Position numbers and translations under genes: made by a program
Source of the DNA: Siphonodentalium dalli
Taxonomy: Eukaryota; Mollusca; Scaphopoda; Gadilida; Siphonodentaliidae
NCBI GenBank assembly: GCA_032622095.1
Contig: CP136065.1
Location: 208,236,151-208,300,150 of the forward strand
Length of the DNA: 64,000 nt
Direction of reading: 5' to 3'
The notes under the pieces: generated by a model
Told to the model about the DNA's origin: nothing
Seen by the model: the letters and a program-made list of their open reading frames with translations, nothing else
Databases searched by the model: none
Part shown: piece by piece, positions 1 through 11,829 of the stretch
Layout: each line of letters begins with the position of its first letter
Numbering within the stretch: the first letter of the stretch is position 1

Positions 1-5
1 GGCAC

Positions 6-170
6 AAATGATGATTATGTGGCCATATAGCGACAGCTTGTGCCACTAAATGTTCAAACTATACGAAATTTCCTTCAAAATTTGTCGATTTCTTATTTGC
101 CATCCCCGCAGGATATCTGTGGGTGGTCAACCGACGGTCAACTGGTCCGGGTTTTCAGTAAGGCGGGTAC
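6..170 (+). repeat. Reference satellite monomer (165 bp)
   Basis: This copy serves as the type unit. The first 90 or so bases are A+T-rich and hold closely spaced A/T tracts (AAATTT, AAAATTT, ATTT, ATTT within 33 bp). The second half is G+C-richer, with a C-run of usually six (here interrupted by a G), an EcoRV-type GATATC, and a short direct repeat GGTCAAC-CGAC-GGTCAAC. A TGGCCA site lies near the start. I saw no match to the mammalian CENP-B box on either strand. The unit length is close to that of nucleosome-sized centromeric satellites in many animals and plants, but I do not recognise this family. Confidence 0.95.
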
Positions 171-499
171 AAATGATGATTATGTGGCCATATAGCGACA
201 GCTTGTGCCACTAAATGTTCAAACTATACGAAATTTCCTTCAAAATTTGTCGATTTCTTATTTGCCATCCCCCCCAGGATATCTGTGGGTGGTCAACCGA
301 CGGTCAACTGGTCCGGGTTTTCCGTAAGGCGGGTACAAATGGTGATTATGTGGCCATATAGCGACAGCTTGTGCCACTAAATGTTCAAACTATACGAAAT
401 GTCCTTCAAAATTTGTCGATTTCTTATTTGCCATCACCCCATGATATCTGTAGGTGGTCAACCGACGGTCAACTGGTCCGGGTTTTCAGTAAGGCGGGT

Positions 500-3270
500 A
501 CAAATGATGATTATGTGGCCATATAGCGACAGCTTGTGCCACTAAATGTTCAAACTATACGAAATTTCCTTCAAAATTTGTCGATTTCTTATTTGCCATC
601 CCCCCAGGATATCTGTGGGTGGTCAACCGACGGTCAACTGGTCCGGGTTTTCAGTAAGGCGGGTACAAATGGTGATTATGTGGCCATATAGCGACAGCTT
701 GTGCCACTAAATGTTCAAACTATACGAAATTTCCTTCAAAATTTGTCGATTTCTTATTTGCCATCCCCCCATGATATATGTAGGTGGTCAACCGACGGTC
801 AACTGGTCCGGGTTTTCAGTAAGGCGGGTACAAATGGTGATTATGTGGCCATATAGCGACAGCTTGTGCCACTAAATGTTCAAACTATACGAAATTTCCT
901 TCAAAATTTGTCGATTCCTTATTTGCCATCCCCCCAGGATATCTGTGGGTGGTCAACCCACGGTCAACTGGTCCGGGTTTTCAGTAAGGCGGGTACAAAT
1001 GATGATTATGTGGCCATATAGCGACAGCTTGTGCCACTAAATGTTCAAACTATACGAAATTTCCTTCAAAATTTGTCGATTTCTTATTTGCCATCCCCCC
1101 AGGATATCTGTGGGTGGTCGACCGACGGTCAACTGGTCCGGGTTTTCAGTATGGCGGGTACAAATGATGATTATGTGGCCATATAGCGACAGCTTGTGCC
1201 ACTAAATGTTCAAACTATACGAAATTTCCTTCAAAATTTGTCGATTCCTTATTTGCCATCCCCCCAGGATATCTGTGGGTGGTCAACCGACGGTCAACTG
1301 GTCCGGGTTTTCAGTAAGGCGGGTACAAATGGTGATTATGTGGCCATATAGCGACAGCTTGTGCCACTAAATGTTCAAACTATACGAAATTTCCTTCAAA
1401 ATTTGTCGATTTCTTATTTGCCATCCCCCCATGATATCTGTAGGTGGTCAACCGACGGTCAACTGGTCCGGGTTTTCAGTAAGGCGGGTACAAATGATGA
1501 TTATGTGGCCATATAGCGACAGCTTGTGCCACTAAATGTTCAAACTATACGAAATTTCCTTCTAAATTTGTCGATTCCTTATTTGCCATCCCCCAGGATA
1601 TCTGTGGGTGGTCGACCGACGATCAACTGGTCCGGGTTTTCAGTAAGGCGGGTACAAATGATGATTAGTTGGCCATATAGCGACAGCTTGTGCCACTAAA
1701 TGTTCAAACTATACGAAATTTCCTTCAAAATTTGTCGATTTCTTATTTGCCATCCCCCCAGGATATCTGTGGGTGGTCAACCGACGGTCAACTGGTCCGG
1801 GTTTTCAGTAAGGCGGGTACAAATGATGATTATGTGGCCATATAGCGACAGCTTGTGCCACTAAATGTTCAAACTATACGAAATGTCCTTCAAAATTTGT
1901 CGATTTCTTATTTGCCATCACCCCATGATATCTGTAGGTGGTCAACCGACGGTCAACTGGTCCGGGTTTTCAGTAAGGCGGGTACAAATGATGATTATGT
2001 GGCCATATAGCGACAGCTTGTGCCACTAAATGTTCAAACTATACGAAATTTCCTTCAAAATTTGTCGATTTCTTATTTGCCATCCCCCAAGGATATCTGT
2101 GGGTGGTCAACCGACGGTCAACTGGTCCGGGTTTTCAGTAAGGCGGGTACAAATGATGATTATGTGGCCATATAGCGACAGCTTGTGCCACTAAATGTTC
2201 AAACTATACGAAATGTCCTTCAAAATTTGTCGATTTCTTATTTGCCATCACCCCATGATATCTGTAGGTGGTCAACCGACGGTCAACTGGTCCGGGTTTT
2301 CAGTAAGGCGGGTACAAATGATGATTATGTGGCCATATAGCGACAGCTTGTGCCACTAAATGTTCAAACTATACGAAATTTCCTTCAAAATTTGTCGATT
2401 TCTTATTTGCCATCCCCCCAGGATATCTGTGGGTGGTCAACCGACGGTCAACTGGTCCGGGTTTTCAGTAAGGCGGGTACAAATGATGATTATGTGGCCA
2501 TATAGCGACAGCTTGTGCCACTAAATGTTCAAACTATACGAAATTTCCTTCAAAATTTGTCGATTTCTTATTTGCCATCCCCCCAGGATATCTGTGGGTG
2601 GTCAACCGACGGTCAACTGGTCCGGGTTTTCAGTAAGGCGGGTACAAATGGTGATTATGTGGCCATATAGCGACAGCTTGTGCCACTAAATGTTCAAACT
2701 ATACGAAATTTCCTTCAAAATTTGTCGATTTCTTATTTGCCATCCCCCCATGATATATGTAGGTGGTCAACCGACGGTCAACTGGTCCGGGTTTTCAGTA
2801 AGGCGGGTACAAATGATGATTATGTGGCCATATAGCGACAGCTTGTGCCACTAAATGTTCAAACTATACGAAATTTCCTTCAAAATTTGTCGATTCCTTA
2901 TTTGCCATCCCCCCAGGATATCTGTGGGTGGTCAACCCACGGTCAACTGGTCCGGGTTTTCAGTAAGGCGGGTACAAATGATGATTATGTGGCCATATAG
3001 CGACAGCTTGTGCCACTAAATGTTCAAACTATACGAAATTTCCTTCAAAATTTGTCGATTTCTTATTTGCCATCCCCCCAGGATATCTGTGGGTGGTCGA
3101 CCGACGGTCAACTGGTCCGGGTTTTCAGTATGGCGGGTACAAATGATGATTATGTGGCCATATAGCGACAGCTTGTGCCACTAAATGTTCAAACTATACG
3201 AAATTTCCTTCAAAATTTGTCGATTCCTTATTTGCCATCCCCCCAGGATATCTGTGGGTGGTCAACCGAC
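500..3270 (+). repeat. Paired HOR blocks spaced by 12 monomers
   Basis: The stretch at about 500-1,290 is nearly repeated at about 2,480-3,270. The diagnostic variant is an AACCCACGG form of the usual AACCGACGG, at 957 and again at 2,936, a spacing of 1,979 bp or 12 units. The flanking order also matches: GGTGATT, then CATGATATATGTAGG (about 770 and 2,750), then GATTCC, then CAGTATGGCGGG (about 1,150 and 3,130). The match breaks just beyond, where the second block has GGTTCGGG at 3,281 and the first has GGTCCGGG. This is an older or partial HOR copy. Confidence 0.75.
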
Positions 3271-6200
3271 GGTCAACTGGTTCGGGTTTTCAGTAAGGCG
3301 GGTACAAATGATGATTATGTGGCCATATAGCGACAGCTTGTGCCACTAAATGTTCAAACTATACGAAATTTCCTTCAAAATTTTTGCGATTTCTTATTTG
3401 CCATCCCCCCAGGATATCTGTGGGTGGTCGACCGACGGTCAACTGGTCCGGGTTTTCAGTAAGGTGGGTACAAATGATGATTATGTGGCCATATAACGAC
3501 AGCTTGTGCCACTAAATGTTCAAACTATACGAAATTTCCTTCAAAATTTTTGCGATTTCTTATTTGCCATCCCCCCAGGATATCTGTGGGTGGTCGACCG
3601 ACGGTCAACTGGTCCGGGTTTTCAGTAAGGTGGGTACAAATGATGATTATGTGGCCATATAGCGACAGCTTGTGCCACTAAATGTTCAAACTATACGAAA
3701 TTTCCTTCAAAATTTGTCGATTTCTTATTTGCCATCCCCCCAGGATATCTGTGGGTGGTCAACCGACGGTCAACTGGTCCGGGTTTTCAGTAAGGCGGGT
3801 ACAAATGGTGATTATGTGGCCATATAGCGACAGCTTGTGCCACTAAATGTTCAAACTATACGAAATTTCCTTCAAAATTTGTCGATTTCTTATTTGCCAT
3901 CCCCCCATGATATCTGTAGGTGGTCAACCGACGGTCAACTGGTCCGGGTTTTCAGTAAGGCGGGTACAAATGATGATTATGTGGCCATATAGCGACAGCT
4001 TGTGCCACTAAATGTTCAAACTATACGAAATTTCCTTCTAAATTTGTCGATTCCTTATTTGCCATCCCCCAGGATATCTGTGGGTGGTCGACCGACGATC
4101 AACTGGTCCGGGTTTTCAGTAAGGCGGGTACAAATGATGATTAGTTGGCCATATAGCGACAGCTTGTGCCACTAAATGTTCAAACTATACGAAATTTCCT
4201 TCAAAATTTGTCGATTTCTTATTTGCCATCCCCCCAGGATATCTGTGGGTGGTCAACCGACGGTCAACTGGTCCGGGTTTTCAGTAAGGCGGGTACAAAT
4301 GATGATTATGTGGCCATATAGCGACAGCTTGTGCCACTAAATGTTCAAACTATACGAAATTTCCTTCAAAATTTGTCGATTTCTTATTTGCCATCCCCCC
4401 AGGATATCTGTGGGTGGTCGACCGACGGTCAACTGGTCCGGGTTTTCAGTAAGGCGGGTACAAATGATGATTATGTGGCCATATAGCGACAGCTTGTGCC
4501 ACTAAATGTTCAAACTATACGAAATTTCCTTCAAAATTTGTCGATTCCTTATTTGCCATCCCCCCAGGATATCTGTGGGTGGTCAACCGACGGTCAACTG
4601 GTCCGGGTTTTCAGTAAGGCGGGTACAAATGATGATTATGTGGCCATATAGCGACAGCTTGTGCCACTAAATGTTCAAACTATACGAAATTTCCTTCAAA
4701 ATTTGTCGATTTCTTATTTGCCATCCCCCCAGGATATCTGTGGGTGGTCAACCGACAGTCAACTGGTCCGGGTTTTCAGTAAGGCGGGTACAAATGGTGA
4801 TTATGTGGCCATATAGCGACAGCTTGTGCCACTAAATGTTCAAACTATACGAAATGTCCTTCAAAATTTGTCGATTTCTTATTTGCCATCCCCCCATGAT
4901 ATCTGTAGGTGGTCAACCGACGGTTAACTGGTCCGGGTTTTCAGTAAGGCGGGTACAAATGATGATTATGTGGCCATATAGCGACAGCTTGTGCCACTAA
5001 ATGTTCAAACTATACGAAATTTCCTTCAAAATTTGTCGATTCCTTATTTGCCATCCCCCCCAGGATATCTGTGGGTGGTCAACCGACGGTCAACTGGTCC
5101 GGGTTTTCAGTAAGGCGGGTACAAATGGTGATTATGTGGCCATATAGCGACAGCTTGTGCCACTAAATGTTCAAACTATACGAAATTTCCTTCAAAATTT
5201 GTCGATTTCTTATTTGACATCCCCCAGGATATATGTGGGTGGTCAACCGACGGTCAACTGGTCCGGGTTTTCAGTAAGGCGGGTACAAATGATGATTATG
5301 TGGCCATATAGCGACAGCTTGTGCCACTAAATGTTCAAACTATACGAAATTTCCTTCAAAATTTGTCGATTTCTTATTTGCCATCCCCCCAGGATATCTG
5401 TGGGTGGTCAACCGACGGTCAACTGGTCCGGGTTTTCAGTAAGGCGGGTACAAATGGTGATTATGTGGCCATATAGCGACAGCTTGTGCCACTAAATGTT
5501 CAAACTATACGAAATTTCCTTCAAAATTTGTCGATTTCTTATTTGCCATCCCCCCATGATATCTGTAGGTGGTCAACCGACGGTCAACTGGTCCGGGTTT
5601 TCAGTAAGGCGGGTACAAATGATGATTATGTGGCCATATAGCGACAGCTTGTGCCACTAAATGTTCAAATTATACGAAATTTCCTTCAAAATTTGTCGAT
5701 TTCTTATTTGCCATCCCCCCACGATATCTGTGGGTGGTCTACCGACGGTCAACTGGTCCGGGTTTTCAGTAAGGCGGGTACAAATGATGATTATGTGGCC
5801 ATATAGCGACAGCTTGTGCCACTAAATGTTCAAACTATACGAAATTTCCTTCAAAATTTGTCGATTTCTTATTTGCCATCCCCCCAGGATATCTGTGGGT
5901 GGTCAACCGACGGTCAACTGGTCCGGGTTTTCAGTAAGGCGGGTACAAATGATGATTATGTGGCCATATAGCGACAGCTTGTGCCACTAAATGTTCAAAC
6001 TATACGAAATTTCCTTCAAAATTTTGCGATTTCTTATTTGCCATCCCCCCAGGATATCTGTGGGTGGTCGACCGACGGTCAACTGGTCCGGGTTTTCAGT
6101 AAGGCGGGTACAAATGATGATTATGTGGCCATATAGCGACAGCTTGTGCCACTAAATGTTCAAATTATACGAAATTTCCTTCAAAATTTGTCGATTCCTT

Positions 6201-9200
6201 ATTTGCCATCCCCCCAGGATATCTCTGGGTGGTCAACCGACGGTCAACTGGTCCGGGTTTTCAGTAAGGCGGGTACAAATGATGATTATGTGGCCATATA
6301 GCGACAGCGTGTGCCACTAAATGTTCAAACTATACGAAATTTCCTTCAAAATTTGTCGATTTCTTATTTGCCACCCCCCCAGGATATCTGTGGGTGGTCA
6401 ACCGACGGTCAACTGGTCCGGGTTTTCAGTAAGGCGGGTACAAATGATGATTATGTGGCCATATAGCGACAGCTTGTGTCACTAAATGTTCAAACTATAC
6501 GAAATTTCCTTCAAAATTTGTCGATTTCTTATTTGCCATCCCCCCAGGATATCTGTGGGTGGTCAACCGACGGTCAACTGGTCCGGGTTTTCAGTAAGGC
6601 GGGTACAAATGATGATTATGTGGCCATATAGCGACAGCTTGTGCCACTAAATGTTCAAACTATACGAAATTTCCTTCAAAAATTTTGCGATTTCTTATTT
6701 GCCATCCCCCCAGGATATCTGTGGGTGGTCGACCGACGGTCAACTGGTCCGGGTTTTCAGTAAGGTGGGTACAAATGATGATTATGTGGCCATATAACGA
6801 CAGCTTGTGCCACTAAATGTTCAAATTATACGAAATTTCCTTCAAAATTTGTCGATTTCTTATTTGCCATCCCCCCAGGATATCTGTGGGTGGTCAACCG
6901 ACGGTCAACTGGTCCGGGTTTTCAGTAAGGCGGGTACAAATGATGATTATGTGGCCATATAGCGACAGCTTGTGCCACTAAATGTTCAAACTATACGAAA
7001 TTTCCTTCAAAATTTGTCGATTTCTTATTTGCCACCCCCCAGGATATCTGTGGGTGGTCAACCGACGGTCAACTGGTCCGGGTTTTCAGTAAGGCGGGTA
7101 CAAATGATGATTATGTGGCCAAATAGCGACAGCTTGTGCCACTAAATGTTCAAACTATACGAAATTTCCTTCAAAATTTGTCGATTTCTTATTTGCCATC
7201 CCCCAGGATATCTGTGGGTCGTCAACCGACGGTCAACTGGTCCGGGTTTTCAGTAAGGCGGGTACAAATGGTGATTATGTGGCCATATAGCGACAGCTTG
7301 TGCCACTAAATGTTCAAACTATACGAAATTTCCTTCAAAATTTGTCGATTTCTTATTTGCCATCCCCCCATGATATCTGTAGGTGGTCAACCGACGGTCA
7401 ACTGGTCCGGGTTTTCAGTAAGGCGGGTACAAATGATGATTATGTGGCCATATAGCGACAGCTTGTGCCACTAAATGTTCAAACTATACGAAATTTCCTT
7501 CTAAATTTGTCGATTCCTTATTTGCCATCCCCCAGGATATCTGTGGGTGGTCGACCGACGATCAACTGGTCCGGGTTTTCAGTAAGGCGGGTACAAATGA
7601 TGATTAGTTGGCCATATAGCGACAGCTTGTGCCACTAAATGTTCAAACTATACGAAATTTCCTTCAAAATTTGTCGATTTCTTATTTGCCATCCCCCCAG
7701 GATATCTGTGGGTGGTCAACCGACGGTCAACTGGTCCGGGTTTTCAGTAAGGCGGGTACAAATGATGATTATATGGCCATATAGCGACAGCTTGTGCCAC
7801 TAAATGTTCAAACTATACGAAATTTCCTTCAAAATTTGTCGATTTCTTATTTGCCATCCCCCCAGGATATCTGTGGGTGGTCAACCGACGGTCAACTGGT
7901 CCGGGTTTTCAGTAAGGCGGGTACAAATGATGATTATGTGGCCATATAGCGACAGCTTGTGCCACTAAATGTTCAAACTATACGAAATTTCCTTCAAAAT
8001 TTGTCGATTCCTTATTTGCCATCCCCCCAGGATATCTGTGGGTGGTCAACCGACGGTCAACTGGTCCGTGTTTTCAGTAAGGCGGGTACAAATGATGATT
8101 ATGTGGCCATATAGCGACAGCTTGTGCCACTAAATGTTCAAACTATACGAAATTTCCTTCAAAATTTGTCGATTTCTTATTTGCCATCCCCCCAGGATAT
8201 CTGTGGGTGGTCAACCGACGGTCAACTGGTCCGGGTTTTCAGTAAGGCGGGTACAAATGGTGATTATGTGGCCATATAGCGACAGCTTGTGCCACTAAAT
8301 GTTCAAACTATACGAAATGTCCTTCAAAATTTGTCGATTTCTTATTTGCCATCCCCCCATGATATCTGTAGGTGGTCAACCGACGGTCAACTGGTCCGGG
8401 TTTTCAGTAAGGCGGGTACAAATGATGATTATGTGGCCATATAGCGACAGCTTGTGCCACTAAATGTTCAAACTATACGAAATTTCCTTCAAAATTTGTC
8501 GATTCCTTATTTGCCATCCCCCCAGGATATCTGTGGGTGGTCAACCGACGGTCAACTGGTCCGGGTTTTCAGTAAGGCGGGTACAAATGATGATTATGTG
8601 GCCATATAGCGACAGCTTGTGCCACTAAATGTTCAAACTATACGAAATTTCCTTCAAAATTTGTCGATTTCTTATTTGCCATCCCCCCAGGATATCTGTG
8701 GGTGGTCAACCGACGGTCAACTGGTCCGGGTTTTCAGTAAGGCGGGTACAAATGATGATTATGTGTCCATATAGCGACAGCTTGTGCCACTAAATGTTCA
8801 AACTATACGAAATTTCCTTCAAAATTTGTCGATTTCTTATTTGCCATCCCCCCAGGATATCTGTGGGTGGTCAACCGACGGTCAACTGGTCCGGGTTTTC
8901 AGTAAGGCGGGTACAAATGGTGATTATGTGGCCATATAGCGACAGCTTGTGCCACTAAATGTTCAAACTATACGAAATTTCCTTCAAAATTTGTCGATTT
9001 CTTATTTGCCATCCCCCCATTATATATGTAGGTGGTCAACCGACGGTCAACTGGTCCGGGTTTTCAGTAAGGCGGGTACAAATGATGATTATGTGGCCAT
9101 ATAGCGACAGCTTGTGCCACTAAATGTTCAAACTATACGAAATTTCCTTCAAAATTTGTCGATTCCTTATTTGCCATCCCCCCAGGATATCTGTGGGTGG

Positions 9201-11674
9201 TCAACCGACGGTCAACTGGTCCGGGTTTTCCGTAAGGCGGGTACAAATGATGATTATGTGGCCATATAGCGACAGCTTGTGCCACTAAATGTTCAAACTA
9301 TACGAAATTTCCTTCAAAATTTGTCGATTTCTTATTTGCCATCCCCCCAGGATATCTGTGGGTGGTCGACCGACGGTCAACTGGTCCGGGTTTTCAGTAA
9401 GGTGGGTACAAATGATGATTATGTGGCCATATAACGACAGCTTGTGCCACTAAATGTTCAAACTATACGAAATTTCCTTCAAATTTTTTGCGATTTCTTA
9501 TTTGCCATCCCCCCAGGATATCTGTGGGTGGTCGACCGACGGTCAACTGGTCCGGGTTTTCAGTAAGGTGGGTACAAATGATGATTATGTGGCCATATAG
9601 CGACAGCTTGTGCCACTAAATGTTCAAACTATACGAAATTTCCTTCAAAATTTGTCGATTTCTTATTTGCCATCCCCCCAGGATATCTGTGGGTGGTCAA
9701 CCGACGGTCAACTGGTCCGGGTTTTCAGTAAGGCGGGTACAAATGGTGATTATGTAGCCATATAGCGACAGCTTGTGCCACTAAATGTTCAAACTATACG
9801 AAATTTCCTTCAAAATTTGTCGATTTCTTATTTGCCATCCCCCCATGATATATGTAGGTGGTCAACCGACGGTCAACTGGTCCAGGTTTTCAGTAAGGCG
9901 GGTACAAATGATGATTATGTGGCCATATAGCGACAGCTTGTGCCACTAAATGTTCAAACTATACGAAATTTCCTTCAAAATTTGTCGATTCCTTATTTGC
10001 CATCCCCCCAGGATATCTGTGGGTGGTCAACCGACGGTCAACTGGTCCGGGTTTTCAGTAAGGCGGGTACAAATGATGATTATGTGGCCATATAGCGACA
10101 GCTTGTGCCACTAAATGTTCAAACTATACGAAATTTCCTTCAAAATTTGTCGATTTCTTATTTGCCATCCCCCCAGGATATCTGTGGGTGGTCGACCGAC
10201 GGTCAACTGGTCCGGGTTTTCAGTATGGCGGGTACAAATGATGATTATGTGGCCATATAGCGACAGCTTGTGCCACTAAATGTTCAAACTATACGAAATT
10301 TCCTTCAAAATTTGTCGATTCCTTATTTGCCATCCCCCCAGGATATCTGTGGGTGGTCAACCGACGGTCAACTGGTTCGGGTTTTCAGTAAGGCGGGTAC
10401 AAATGATGATTATGTGGCCATATAGCGACAGCTTGTGCCACTAAATGTTCAAACTATACGAAATTTCCTTCAAAATTTTTGCGATTTCTTATTTGCCATC
10501 CCCCCAGGATATCTGTGGGTGGTCAACCGACGGTCAACTGGTCCGGGTTTTCAGTAAGGCGGGTACAAATGATGATTATGTGGCCATATAGCGACAGCTT
10601 GTGCCACTAAATGTTCAAACTATACGAAATTTCCTTCAAAATTTGTCGATTTCTTATTTGCCATTCCCCCAGGATATCTGTGGGTGGTCAACCGACGGTC
10701 AACTGGTCCGGATTTTCAGTAAGGCGGGTACAAATGGTGATTATGTGGCCATATAGCGACAGCTTGTGCCACTAAATGTTCAAACTATACGAAATGTCCT
10801 TCAAAATTTGTCGATTTCTTATTTGCCATCCCCCCATGATATCTGTGGGTGGTCAACCGACGGTCAACTGGTCCGGGTTTTCAGTAAGGCGGGTACAAAT
10901 GATGATTATGTGGCCATATAGCGACAGCTTGTGCCACTAAATGTTCAAACTATACGAAATTTCCTTCAAAATTTGTCGATTCCTTATTTGCCATCCCCCC
11001 AGGATATCTGTGGGTGGTCAACCGACGGTCAACTGGTCCGGGTTTTCAGTAAGGCGGGTACAAATGATGATTATGTGGCCATATAGCGACAGCTTGTGCC
11101 ACTAAATGTTCAAACTATACGAAATTTCCTTCAAAATTTGTCGATTTCTTATTTGCCATCCCCCAGGATATCTGTGGGTGGTCAACCGACGGTCAACTGG
11201 TCCGGGTTTTCAGTAAGGCGGGTACAAATGATGATTATGTGTCCATATAGCGACAGCTTGTGCCACTAAATGTTCAAACTATACGAAATTTCCTTCAAAA
11301 TTTGTCGATTTCTTATTTGCCATCCCCCCAGGATATCTGTGGGTGGTCAACCGACGGTCAACTGGTCCGGGTTTTCAGTAAGGCGGGTACAAATGGTGAT
11401 TATGTGGCCATATAGCGACAGCTTGTGCCACTAAATGTTCAAACTATACGAAATTTCCTTCAAAATTTGTCAATTTCTTATTTGCCATCCCCCCATGATA
11501 TATGTAGGTGGTCAACCGACGGTCAACTGGTCCGGGTTTTCAGTAAGGCGGGTACAAATGATGATTATGTGGCCATATAGCGACAGCTTGTGCCACTAAA
11601 TGTTCAAACTATACGAAATTTCCTTCAAAATTTGTCGATTCCTTATTTGCCATCCCCCCAGGATATCTGTGGGT

Positions 11675-11681
11675 GGTCAAC
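11675..11681 (+). other. 11-bp deletion inside one monomer
   Basis: The unit here reads GGTGGTCAACTGGTCC where neighbours have GGTCAAC, CGAC and GGTCAAC in succession. One copy of the 7-bp direct repeat and the 4 bp between are gone, a loss of 11 bp. It accounts for the 1,639-bp spacing between the GGTTCGGG markers at 10,376 and 12,015, which would otherwise be ten full units. Confidence 0.85.
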
Positions 11682-11829
11682 TGGTCCGGGTTTTCAGTAA
11701 GGCGGGTACAAATGATGATTATGTGGCCATATAGCGACAGCTTGTGCCACTAAATGTTCAAACTATACGAAATTTCCTTCAAAATTTGTCGATTTCTTAT
11801 TTGCCATCCCCCCAGGATATCTGTGGGTG

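Noticed and set aside
40-75. Promoter-like TATA motifs (CTATACG, CCATATAG)
   Set aside because: They are in nearly every unit with no linked transcribed feature; short A/T motifs alone are not evidence.
120-165. G-quadruplex in the G-rich half of the monomer
   Set aside because: Runs are mostly GG or GGG with uneven loops (GGGTGG, GG, GG, CCGGG, GGCGGG); only a weak two-tier form is possible, so I do not call it.
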